From: Natronohydrobacter sp.
GTDB lineage: Bacteria > Pseudomonadota > Alphaproteobacteria > Rhodobacterales > Rhodobacteraceae
Assembly: GCA_007117255.1 (NCBI GenBank)
Contig: SKGU01000010.1
Location: forward strand, 1 to 15,564
Length of the DNA stretch: 15,564 bases
Reading direction: 5' to 3'
Position numbers and translations under genes: made by a program. Below the pieces are notes generated by a model. The model made no database searches and was not told the DNA's origin. It saw nothing but the letters and a program-made list of their open reading frames with translations. Shown here in pieces: positions 6,248-13,834 of this stretch (positions are counted from its first letter, which is position 1; each line of letters opens with the position of its first letter).

Positions 6248-7342
6248 GTGCCAGAGATGACGAAATCAAGCTTACCACCCGGAACCATGCTTGCAGGCCA
6301 CACTGTGGTTCATGTTCTGGGTCAGGGCGGTTTTGGTATCACCTATCTGGCACGATCTGCGGACGGACTCGACAAGGCTATCAAGGAGTTCTTTCCCGTC
6401 GATGATGCCGAGCGAATAGACGGCGTGCGTGTGGCGGCCCGGTCAGGACGGGAAAAGCGCTTCGAGATGGGCCGCGCGGCCTTTCTGGACGAGGCCCGCA
6501 CGCTGAACACCTTGCCACAGAAACCCGGCTTGGTGCGCATCGAAGGGGCATTCGAGAAATTCGGTACAGTCTATGCCTTGATGGAATTCATCGATGGCGA
6601 AACGCTTGACAGGGCGGCCGAGATTGTGCTGCGCAAACGCTCGCACATTCCGGTAATGCTGCTTAGCGATCTGCTCGATGCGCTTTTGAATGCGCTGGAT
6701 ACAGTCCATCGTGTGGGGGTGCTGCATCGCGACATCAAACCTGCGAATATCATGATCCGGCGCAATGGACAGCCTGTTCTGATCGATTTCGGGGCGGCGC
6801 GCCCCATCACGCGCGGCAGTTCAGCAGTCTCGATGTTCTCGCGCCGTTATGCCGCACTGGAACAGTTTCCTGCCCGCGTGACTCAGTACAAGGCGCGGCG
6901 TGAACATGGACCCGAGGTCGATATTTTTGCAACCTCGATCATGCTTTACGAACTGGTGTCGCGCAGTTTGCCACCCGACGCCGAGGAACGTTTCAAGACG
7001 CTACGCCAGAAGGGGGCAGACCCCTATCTGCCCGTGCGCCAGAACATGCTGCGCAACCGTATCGCGGCCGATTACCCGGACGCGCTGCTGGATGCAATTG
7101 ATGCCGGTTGCGCCCTGTTCCCGGAAGACCGACTACAAAGCGCGCGTGATATGGCGCTGCGTATGGAAGGGTTTTTGCGCGCCAAGCTTGAAGCCCCGGC
7201 CGAACCACCGCTGAAGCCATCGCCGACAAAGCCGGGGCAATCAAGGCGCAAGAAGCCTGCTTTGCGGGGTCCGATCCTGATCGGCCTAATTATTCTTCTG
7301 CTTGCGACGGCAGGTGTTCTTTACGGGATATTCGGATTATGA
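6248..7342 (+). CDS. Membrane-anchored Ser/Thr protein kinase (first of two)
   Basis: A 364-residue Hanks-type kinase. Motifs: glycine loop GQGGFG (25-30), catalytic Lys46 in AIKEFFP, helix-C Glu82 in DEART, catalytic loop LHRDIKPANI (159-168, Asp162, Lys164, Asn167), DFG (180-182) and the ALEQF segment (203-207) replacing APE. It therefore looks active. The AIKEFFP form is typical of a subgroup of bacterial kinases found beside FHA and PP2C genes. A basic, Pro-rich linker (about 310-340) leads to one TM helix (342-362), and only two residues follow. It therefore has no extracytoplasmic sensor of its own and would need a partner to receive an envelope signal. GTG 6248 or ATG 6257 could start it; neither has a strong ribosome site. 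Its TGA overlaps the next ATG (ATGA, 7339-7342). Confidence 0.93.
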   Translation: MPEMTKSSLPPGTMLAGHTVVHVLGQGGFGITYLARSADGLDKAIKEFFPVDDAERIDGVRVAARSGREKRFEMGRAAFLDEARTLNTLPQKPGLVRIEGAFEKFGTVYALMEFIDGETLDRAAEIVLRKRSHIPVMLLSDLLDALLNALDTVHRVGVLHRDIKPANIMIRRNGQPVLIDFGAARPITRGSSAVSMFSRRYAALEQFPARVTQYKARREHGPEVDIFATSIMLYELVSRSLPPDAEERFKTLRQKGADPYLPVRQNMLRNRIAADYPDALLDAIDAGCALFPEDRLQSARDMALRMEGFLRAKLEAPAEPPLKPSPTKPGQSRRKKPALRGPILIGLIILLLATAGVLYGIFGL

Positions 7343-8559
7343 AGATTGCATCCTGCAGATTGGTTCAATGGTTCTTCGCGCTGGTGCTGTTCACCGGTCT
7401 TGTGATGGCCAGCACCGCGACAGCGAATGTGTCGCGCGACGTGATCGCGCGCGCAGATACCAGTGTCGGTAGGGTTCTCATTGATCGCGGATTTTGGCTG
7501 CGTGAAATGCAGCTCGGATCTGGGACTATTGTGGGCCGGCAGGGCAATGATATCATTTTCCTGACCAATGCCCATGTCATCGCAGGTGCGCGGCGGATCG
7601 AGGTCGGCTTTTCGCACCTGGGCCAGTCGGTCGTCTATGATGCGCATGTCCTCAATACCGATCCCGGTCTGGATCTGGCGCTTCTGCGACTGCGCCCCAA
7701 GCTGGGAAACAGCATGCATCCTTTTTCCATCATGCCAATCGGCACGCGCGAGTTGGGGCGCGGCGAGTCAGTGGCTGTCCTGGGGTTTCCGGCTTTGTCG
7801 GACGTCACCGGTGACGGGGAAACGGCGCCAGAGTTCTTTGTCTCGACGGTCACACAAGGGACGATATCGCGGGTCACCGATGGTACGCTTGATTCCAGCC
7901 AACGGCGTCGCGAACTGGTCCAGCATGATGCGGTTTTCAACCCCGGAAACTCTGGCGGACCCCTTATTGATGTTTGCGGCAATCTGGTTGGGGTGAATAC
8001 CGCCTATCTCACTGGCGGTTCGTCCACGCGCACGGCCGCGCCGTCCTTCGTTGCATCCTCTGGTAAGGTGGTCGAGCGTTACCTGCGTCAGCATGAAGTC
8101 TCTGCGACCTTTACAGCGCGCGGTTGCAGTGCGCTTTCGAATAACCAGACCACGCTGATGCTGGTGGGTCTGGGCGTTGTTGCCGTTTTGGGGGGCATTG
8201 TAGCTGTGCTGATATTCAGCCTGCGCAAATCCGGCAAATCGGCACCACGGCTTGCGCGCAAAGGGGTTCTGGTCGCGTCCTTCGGCGGGCAAACAGTGCG
8301 CCTTGATACAGAAGCTCTTCGCCGTGGGGTCAAAATCGGGCGTGACAGTGCGTGCCGGATTTCGGCAGGGATGTCGGATCTGAGCCGCGAGCATGCCCGC
8401 CTGATCCTGCGTGACAGGCGGCTGATGATCGAGGATCTTGGCTCATCCAATGGTACATTTGTTGATGGCGTGCGCCTGGCACGCAACAAGGCGCAACAGG
8501 TCAACACGAGCTCGTCCATCCTGCTTGGCACCAGCCCGCTGACCTTGGCCAAGACATAA
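7339..8559 (+). CDS. Periplasmic trypsin-like protease fused through a TM to FHA
   Basis: A 406-residue protein with a signal sequence (about 1-29, ending in a TATA-N type site), a chymotrypsin/DegP-like protease domain (about 35-255), a TM helix (272-295), a basic RKSGK flank and an FHA domain (308-405). The catalytic triad is visible: His79 in TNAHVI, Asp112 in LDLALLRL and Ser205 in NPGNSGGP. The FHA hallmarks are complete: IGRD (333-336), S349-R-E-H352 and SSNGTFVDG (369-377). No PDZ domain is present. The protease must lie in the periplasm and the FHA domain in the cytoplasm, so phosphorylation inside could recruit or control proteolysis outside. The domain order is clear; the functional coupling is inference. 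It overlaps the kinase gene by four bases, suggesting matched expression. A housekeeping DegP/HtrA is unlikely given the FHA fusion. Confidence 0.93.
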   Translation: MKIASCRLVQWFFALVLFTGLVMASTATANVSRDVIARADTSVGRVLIDRGFWLREMQLGSGTIVGRQGNDIIFLTNAHVIAGARRIEVGFSHLGQSVVYDAHVLNTDPGLDLALLRLRPKLGNSMHPFSIMPIGTRELGRGESVAVLGFPALSDVTGDGETAPEFFVSTVTQGTISRVTDGTLDSSQRRRELVQHDAVFNPGNSGGPLIDVCGNLVGVNTAYLTGGSSTRTAAPSFVASSGKVVERYLRQHEVSATFTARGCSALSNNQTTLMLVGLGVVAVLGGIVAVLIFSLRKSGKSAPRLARKGVLVASFGGQTVRLDTEALRRGVKIGRDSACRISAGMSDLSREHARLILRDRRLMIEDLGSSNGTFVDGVRLARNKAQQVNTSSSILLGTSPLTLAKT

Positions 8560-8562
8560 ACG

Positions 8563-9285
8563 ATGGCCGGACCAGTCGTTCACATTCGTAATCTGGGCGT
8601 CAGGCTGTCGCGTAATTTCGCAGTTGTGATCGAAAGCCTTGATATCTGTCGCGGTGAAAGGTTGGTCATGGATGCGCCAAGCGGCGCCGGCAAGAGCACC
8701 GCACTGGGTCTGGTTTGTGCAGCCATTCCCGATAGCGGGTTCCCGGATCGCGTGCACCAGATCAATGGGCGCGATGTCTGCCCCGGCCTACCACGCGAGA
8801 GCTTTGCCGGGCCTGAGGCGTTGGGTTTCGTACTGCAAACCAACTCGCTGGTACCATTCCTGACCGCGCAAGAAAATCTTCGCCTGCCGCTACAATTGAC
8901 GACGCAAAGGGCGCAGCCCGAATGGGAGAGACATCTTATCGAAACGCTGGGCCTTCGACGGTTGCTCGGGCATTTGCCGAGCGCGCTGTCCGTGGGCCAA
9001 CGCCAGCGCGTTTCGATCGCACGCGCGCTGCTGGGCATGCCTGCGCTCTTGTTGCTGGATGAACCTGTCGCCTCGCTTGATCCGGCCAATGTCGGCAAGG
9101 TCGAACACCTGATCGCGCAACTTGCGCAAGAGGCTGGCAGCGCGGTTCTGCTCGCGTCGCATCAGGCGCAATCGGGTGTGTTCAGCGATGCCCCCCGGCT
9201 ACGCTGTGATGTGCTCGAACATGACGGGGTGCATTACACTCTATTCAACCGCCCGGTCGCCATTTCACAAAGGGCTTGGTCATGA
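8563..9285 (+). CDS. tagT-like: ABC transporter ATPase, TagT/LolD/MacB-like
   Basis: A 240-residue ATPase subunit of the LolD/MacB type. Walker A is APSGAGKST (38-46), the Q-loop holds Gln92, the signature is LSVGQRQR (142-149, Val for the usual Gly), Walker B is LLLLDEP (162-168) and the switch is His200. It should hydrolyse ATP to drive the adjoining permease. The permease follows immediately with an ATGA overlap, and a SUMF1-fold secreted protein comes next. That trio matches TagT, TagS and TagR of the T6SS threonine phosphorylation pathway, though in a different gene order from P. aeruginosa. There the complex transmits an envelope signal to kinase PpkA rather than importing a known solute. 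On sequence alone it could equally be a LolD-like lipoprotein-release ATPase; the TagT call rests on context. Only three bases separate it from the protease gene. Confidence 0.85.
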   Translation: MAGPVVHIRNLGVRLSRNFAVVIESLDICRGERLVMDAPSGAGKSTALGLVCAAIPDSGFPDRVHQINGRDVCPGLPRESFAGPEALGFVLQTNSLVPFLTAQENLRLPLQLTTQRAQPEWERHLIETLGLRRLLGHLPSALSVGQRQRVSIARALLGMPALLLLDEPVASLDPANVGKVEHLIAQLAQEAGSAVLLASHQAQSGVFSDAPRLRCDVLEHDGVHYTLFNRPVAISQRAWS

Positions 9286-10478
9286 AACTGCCTGTCCCCC
9301 TGTCACTGGCCCTGCGCGAACTGCGCCACGAATGGCTGGCCGCCTTGTGTTTCATAGCCGCGCTTGTCGGTGTGCTTGCGCCGTTGTTGCTGCTGCTCGC
9401 ACTCAAGAACGGCGTGATCGGAGCCATGGTAGACCGGCTGGTCGAAGACCCCGCTAATCGCGAGATCATTGCCATGGGCGCGGAAAGCTACGATGCGGCT
9501 TTTTTCGTGCGCGCGGAGGGCTGGCCTGAAACCGGGTTTATCATGCCCGCAACCCGGCGCATCAATGCGCAGGCCAGCGCTGTGCGCAACCCTGCAACTC
9601 GCGCGCTGGATCGTAGTGTGCCGCTTGTCCCCTCTGCGCCGGGCGATCCGCTGATTGCGTCGGACAGGGGGGTCTTGCCAGGTAGCGTGTGGCTGAGTTC
9701 CGAGCTTGCCAGTGCCCTCGACACTACAGAAGGCAGCGAAATCGAGATGCTTATCGGGCGCGAGGTCGATGGTACGCGCGAAACGGCGCGTTTGCCGCTC
9801 ACTGTGCTGGGTGTGCTGCCCTCTGATGCATATGGGCGCAAGGCCGTGTTCCTGTCCCTACAGGACTTGCTTGCGGTCGAGCAGTTCCGCGATGATTTGC
9901 GCCTCAGCGCGGATGATCTGGACCGCGCCGAAAGCTCGCCAGAGCGCTATGCCAGTTTCCGGCTTTATGCGCGTGATCTGAATGATCTGCAGCCGTTGAT
10001 GAACCGGCTGGCCACCGAGGGCATCACAGCCCGTCCACGGGTCGAGAATGTCGCACTGCTTCTGGGGTTCCGCGACAATCTGAACCTTCTCTATGGATTT
10101 ATCGCCGTAATTGCAGTGCTGGGTTTCTGGGCGTCGATGGTGGCAAATCTGCGCGGCATGGTAGAGCGTCAGCGCGTCAGCCTGTCACTGTTGCGGTTCC
10201 TGTCGATGCCGCATCGCAGTGTTGCCCGGATTCCGCTGGCGCAAAGCCTTGTGCTTGTAGGCATTGGGGTCATGCTGACGCTTGTATTGGTACTTCCGGG
10301 ACTTGTGGTGCTCAACACGGTCTTTCAGGCGCCTTCCGGCGATCCGGTCGCGCGTCTTGGTATGTCGGATATCGGCTGGGTTCTTGCGCTTGGGGCCCTC
10401 ACTGGCGCAAGCGCCGCGATCTGGGCCATGCGGGCCGCCGCATCGATCAGCAGTGAGGAGGTCTTGCGCAATGGGTAA
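9282..10478 (+). CDS. tagS-like: FtsX/MacB-type ABC permease, TagS-like
   Basis: The 398-residue protein has the four-helix layout of FtsX/LolC/MacB permeases: TM1 at about 20-41, a large periplasmic domain (about 45-262), then TM helices at 268-290, 318-346 and 362-385. A cytoplasmic coupling stretch lies between TM2 and TM3 (about 291-317, rich in Arg). It should pair with the ATPase encoded just upstream in a mechanotransmission-type complex that turns ATP hydrolysis into periplasmic conformational change. ATG 9282 overlaps the ATPase stop and is preceded by AAGGG at 9270-9274; the earlier TTG at 9276 is less likely. Its end overlaps the SUMF1 gene by eight bases. Together with that gene the context supports a TagS role. 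LolC/E-like lipoprotein sorting is the main alternative. Confidence 0.85.
   Translation: MKLPVPLSLALRELRHEWLAALCFIAALVGVLAPLLLLLALKNGVIGAMVDRLVEDPANREIIAMGAESYDAAFFVRAEGWPETGFIMPATRRINAQASAVRNPATRALDRSVPLVPSAPGDPLIASDRGVLPGSVWLSSELASALDTTEGSEIEMLIGREVDGTRETARLPLTVLGVLPSDAYGRKAVFLSLQDLLAVEQFRDDLRLSADDLDRAESSPERYASFRLYARDLNDLQPLMNRLATEGITARPRVENVALLLGFRDNLNLLYGFIAVIAVLGFWASMVANLRGMVERQRVSLSLLRFLSMPHRSVARIPLAQSLVLVGIGVMLTLVLVLPGLVVLNTVFQAPSGDPVARLGMSDIGWVLALGALTGASAAIWAMRAAASISSEEVLRNG
10455..10461 (+). promoter_or_regulatory. Strong Shine-Dalgarno GAGGAGG inside the permease gene
   Basis: GAGGAGG lies nine bases before ATG 10471 and sits within the final codons of the permease. It supports 10471 as the real start of the SUMF1-fold protein. 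The frame is open much further upstream (to 10282), but that part only mirrors the permease sequence. Confidence 0.75.
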
Positions 10479-12138
10479 TCTGAGACAGGCACCACTTGTC
10501 AGTGCTTTCACATGGGCGCTGGCTGTCGTGGGGCTAGCCATCCCCGGCTTTGCGCAGGAGCGACCCGAAGGGATTGAATGGGATGCGCGGCTTTTCAACC
10601 CCAATCCGATGCCCGACGACGTAATCCTGCCGATGCCCTGCGGTGGAGGCATAGTTTTTCGCCGCGTGTTGACGCCGAATACTGATGGGGTGATCGGGGA
10701 TATTCCGGTGATCCTTGGTCAACAGGGAAGTGACCAACCATTTTTGGACGGTCTGAGGCGTAGCTATGTCTCTGGTGCTTTTCCCGCCGAGGACGGCAGC
10801 ACGCGCGGCTTGTTTTATATGGCGAAATATGAACTGACCGAAGCGCAATACTCAGTGCTGACCGCCGAAACCCCGGATGCCTGCCCGACCCGCATCGGCA
10901 GGCGTCAAGCCATCCCGATGACCGGTATCAGCAAGACCCGTTTCGATGCTCTGGCGGAACGCTATACGCTTTGGTTGATGGAACATGCGATTGAGCATTT
11001 GCCCATGGCGGGCGATACAGTCGGCTATCTACGGTTGCCTACGGAAGAAGAGTGGGAATTCGCAGCGCGTGGCGGGCTTGCCGTGTCAGAAGCCGAATTT
11101 CGTGCGCCCCGCCATCCGATCGCCGAAGGCGCGGATTTCAATGAATATATCGCCTCTGGTGGTTCGGACAGCGCTGGCGGAGAGCTGGGCCTGATCGGCA
11201 CACTCAAGCCAAATCCGCTGGGGCTGCATGACATGTTGGGCAATGCTTGGGAAATTGTCGGCACGCCTTTTGCGTTGGTGCGCCATGGCCGCCTGCATGG
11301 GCAGGCAGGCGGGATCGTGCGACGTGGTGGCGGGGTGAACTGGCCGCTGGCCGAGATCACCTCGGCGCAGCGCTTCGAGATGGCCCCCTATAACCTGCGC
11401 CGGATGGACGTGCAGACGGATCGGTTTACTGGCGGTCGCTTCGTGATTTCGGCGATTTCAATTACATCTGAAGCCCAGAACCGCGAGCTGATCGAGGAGC
11501 TGGACCGCATGGCGCGTCCCGATCCGACCTTGCCCACGGCGGGCTCCGAAGAAGAAGTCCGCGACCTGTTGGCGAGCCTGCGTGAAAATGCACTGACAGA
11601 ACAGGATCGCGCGCGGCTGGAGATCATCCGCGACACGCTTGATGCCGCGACTGCAGAGCGTAACCAGCAGCGAGATGAAGCGCTGCGGATGATTCTCAAT
11701 TCGACGGTTCTGTTATGCAATCAGGCCGTGCAGCGCTACCTGACAGCACGTTTTGCGGCACTGAGTGTATTTGCCGATCTTGATGATCTGGAAGACGAAG
11801 CGCGCAGCCTTGGCGATGATGCGTTTCTCGCCGAAGTGCTTAACCTTCGTCTTCAGGCTGAGGAGCGGCTTGCGCGACTGGAGCAGAACCTGCGTGGAGA
11901 TGTGCGCGAATATGCCGATCTCGTCGAAGGTATGGCCGCCCGCTACACGCCCGATAACATTCGCAGGCAGGCCGAGCATATCAGCTCTGGTCGTGGTGAG
12001 GCCGATCAACGGCGCGCGGCTTGCTACAATATCATGCGCACGCATCTGGAAAGCCGGATCGCAGCGGGATCGACTGATCTGGCCCTGCTGCAATCGGACT
12101 TCCAATCTATTGCGCGCGCGCTAACGAGTGACGACTAA
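10471..12138 (+). CDS. tagR-like: Secreted SUMF1/FGE-fold protein with helical C-terminus, TagR-like
   Basis: The 555-residue product has a signal peptide ending near GFAQ (about 1-29). Residues about 60-330 form a formylglycine-generating-enzyme (SUMF1) fold, shown by YMAKYELTEAQY (116-127), LRLPTEEEWEFAARGG (187-202), NPLGLHDMLGNAWEIV (248-263), RRGGGVNW (284-291) and GGRFVIS (321-327). The segment after GGGVNW, where true FGE enzymes carry catalytic cysteines, has none, so it is probably a binding or sensor domain rather than an enzyme. The remaining 220 residues are highly charged helices, likely coiled coil. TagR of the P. aeruginosa pathway is an FGE-fold periplasmic protein that acts upstream of kinase PpkA; the position after an ABC ATPase-permease pair and before a kinase fits that role. 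The long helical extension may contact the coiled-coil lipoproteins (inference). Confidence 0.87.
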   Translation: MGNLRQAPLVSAFTWALAVVGLAIPGFAQERPEGIEWDARLFNPNPMPDDVILPMPCGGGIVFRRVLTPNTDGVIGDIPVILGQQGSDQPFLDGLRRSYVSGAFPAEDGSTRGLFYMAKYELTEAQYSVLTAETPDACPTRIGRRQAIPMTGISKTRFDALAERYTLWLMEHAIEHLPMAGDTVGYLRLPTEEEWEFAARGGLAVSEAEFRAPRHPIAEGADFNEYIASGGSDSAGGELGLIGTLKPNPLGLHDMLGNAWEIVGTPFALVRHGRLHGQAGGIVRRGGGVNWPLAEITSAQRFEMAPYNLRRMDVQTDRFTGGRFVISAISITSEAQNRELIEELDRMARPDPTLPTAGSEEEVRDLLASLRENALTEQDRARLEIIRDTLDAATAERNQQRDEALRMILNSTVLLCNQAVQRYLTARFAALSVFADLDDLEDEARSLGDDAFLAEVLNLRLQAEERLARLEQNLRGDVREYADLVEGMAARYTPDNIRRQAEHISSGRGEADQRRAACYNIMRTHLESRIAAGSTDLALLQSDFQSIARALTSDD

Positions 12139-12155
12139 TCGAAAAGGAATTTAAC

Positions 12156-12425
12156 ATGCGCGAGCAGTTGAACAATGCAATGGAAACACTGGTCTGGATC
12201 GCAACCGGGTTTTTCATCGTCAGTTCTCTCTATGCCGGGGCAATGATCATACAGTTTTCTGCGGTTTTCCCCGGTGGCGGCAACCTGTCCGGAATCATTG
12301 GTGGCTTTTTGACCATCGTCTTTGGGGTCACGATGTCCTTTGTCTTTGCCGGTATCTGCTTTCAGATCATGGATATCCGCAAATTCACCAAACATGCAGC
12401 ACTGAGCTTGCAGCGCGGGCGCTGA
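12156..12425 (+). CDS. Small two-helix membrane protein
   Basis: An 89-residue protein of unrecognised family. Two TM helices lie at about 12-36 and 44-70, joined by a Gly/Pro-rich turn (FPGGGN). A basic C-terminal tail (R/K/H-rich, about 74-89) is probably cytoplasmic, making both ends cytoplasmic. AAAAGGA at 12142-12148 lies seven bases before ATG 12156, a good ribosome site. It stands between the SUMF1-fold gene and the second kinase, 17 and 31 bases from them, so it belongs to the operon. Size and place suggest an accessory subunit of the ABC complex or the kinase, but nothing in the sequence proves it. Confidence 0.8.
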   Translation: MREQLNNAMETLVWIATGFFIVSSLYAGAMIIQFSAVFPGGGNLSGIIGGFLTIVFGVTMSFVFAGICFQIMDIRKFTKHAALSLQRGR

Positions 12426-12456
12426 AGCGTCCGAGCGCAGAAAAGGCAGTAACAAG

Positions 12457-13815
12457 ATGAATATGCGCGCAACTGGAATAGGTCCTGGATCGGTTATTCA
12501 GGATAGCTACCGCGTCGACAAGTTGTTGGGCGAAGGCGGTATGGGGGCGACCTACAAGGGCGTGAATCTGGCGACAGGCCATGATGTCGCGCTCAAGGTG
12601 ATTACCCCTGAATTCGCCCGCAACAAGAAGGCTGCTGATTTGTTTCGCCGTGAAGCCAACCTGCTGCGGACTGTGCAAAGCCCGGCCATCGTGCGCTACG
12701 AGACGACCTTGATCGACCGCAACGGGCAGCTTTATCTTGTGATGGAGTATATCGATGGCAAGCCGCTCAAGCACTATTTGGACAAGGGTGCGCGACTGGC
12801 CGAGGCCGATCTGCTCAAAATGGCAGATCGTCTGCTCGACGGGTTGTCGGCGATTCACAAACTGGGAATCGTGCATCGCGATATTTCGCCGGATAACATC
12901 ATGATTCCCGGTGGCAATATCGCGCGTGCAATGCTGATTGATTTCGGGGTCGCCTCTGACAGTGTGGGCGGCGAACATTCGATCATCGGAGATACATTCG
13001 CGGGCAAGATCAGCTATTCCTCGCCTGAACAGCTTGGAATTGGTGAGGGGACTGTTTCTGCGGCGACCGACCTTTATGCAGTCGGTCTTGTACTGATGAA
13101 AACTGCTGGTTTGGCCGTGCCCGGTGCAGGTGGGCGACTGGCTGACGCCATCGATGCCCGGCGCAGCGATATCGTCATCAGCAGTACTTTGCTTAAGCAA
13201 GTGCCGGGACTGTCGCTGGGGCAGGGAACACGCCGGCTTCTCGAAGCGCTTTTGCGTGCGGACCCCAAGGATCGTGCGCGGAACCCGCGCGAACTTGTCG
13301 CACAGGCGCAGGCAGAGGCCGAAACCGCAGCGGCCCCAAAACCCGTTTTTGAGGACGAGCCCTTGCCAGAATCAGCGCGTCGTGGCCCGCCGCTTCTAGC
13401 CATTGTCGCGGGAATTGCAGTGTTTGTGGCGGCCCTTGGCGGCGGGGCGTGGTATTATCTTGGCCAGCATTCTGCCGCTCCAGCTGGTGTTGCGGTTGAA
13501 CAGGCCGCGATTGCCAGTGGTGCCGTGCAGGCTGCGGATCCGCTTGCGCAAACCATGGCATTGATCAACAGCGGTACTGCTGACAACCTGAATGCGGCGT
13601 TCGGGGCGCTGATGGCCATCGCGCGTGATGAGGCGCGTGATCGTGACCTGCGTGCGCGTGCCAGCCTGGAGATTGCGCGCATGTATGACCCCGCAACCCA
13701 TGATGCCGCGCGATCACCTTTCCCGGCCCCCAATCCAAGTGCAGCAAGGCGTTTTTATGAACAGGCGCGTGAACTTGGCGCGGTCGAGGCGCAGGCCGCG
13801 CTGGACCGGCTTTGA
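12457..13815 (+). CDS. ppkA-like: Transmembrane Ser/Thr kinase with periplasmic domain, PpkA-like N-terminal half
   Basis: A 452-residue Hanks-type kinase. Motifs: GEGGMG loop (25-30), Lys47 in VALKV, Glu66 in FRREAN, HRDISPDN (140-147, Asp142, Asn147), IDFG (161-164) and SSPEQ (188-192). The catalytic-loop Lys usual in Ser/Thr kinases (HRDxK) is Ser144; the other catalytic residues are present, so it is probably active. A TM helix at 313-335 leads to a periplasmic region of about 115 residues. Its helical end (about 370-450, with RRFYEQARELG and AQAAL) resembles a Sel1/TPR-type repeat. The secreted vWA protein follows 19 bases later. In P. aeruginosa PpkA, kinase, TM and vWA are one chain of about 1,030 residues; here the two genes together approach that size. 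ATG 12457 has AAAAGG about ten bases upstream; Met3 is an alternative. Confidence 0.92.
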   Translation: MNMRATGIGPGSVIQDSYRVDKLLGEGGMGATYKGVNLATGHDVALKVITPEFARNKKAADLFRREANLLRTVQSPAIVRYETTLIDRNGQLYLVMEYIDGKPLKHYLDKGARLAEADLLKMADRLLDGLSAIHKLGIVHRDISPDNIMIPGGNIARAMLIDFGVASDSVGGEHSIIGDTFAGKISYSSPEQLGIGEGTVSAATDLYAVGLVLMKTAGLAVPGAGGRLADAIDARRSDIVISSTLLKQVPGLSLGQGTRRLLEALLRADPKDRARNPRELVAQAQAEAETAAAPKPVFEDEPLPESARRGPPLLAIVAGIAVFVAALGGGAWYYLGQHSAAPAGVAVEQAAIASGAVQAADPLAQTMALINSGTADNLNAAFGALMAIARDEARDRDLRARASLEIARMYDPATHDAARSPFPAPNPSAARRFYEQARELGAVEAQAALDRL

Positions 13816-13834
13816 TTCAACAGACAGGTGCAAG

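Noticed and set aside
10282..10470. Upstream extension of the SUMF1-fold gene
   Set aside because: The added residues are a shifted reading of the permease and would bury the signal peptide; GAGGAGG and ATG 10471 explain the start.
12385..13200. 271-residue open frame on the minus strand
   Set aside because: It is opposite the second kinase domain; no recognisable fold, and it would collide with a clear kinase gene.
13816..13834. Frameshift that breaks a fused PpkA
   Set aside because: The vWA gene has its own Met and a full signal peptide directly after the gap, which a broken fusion would not have.
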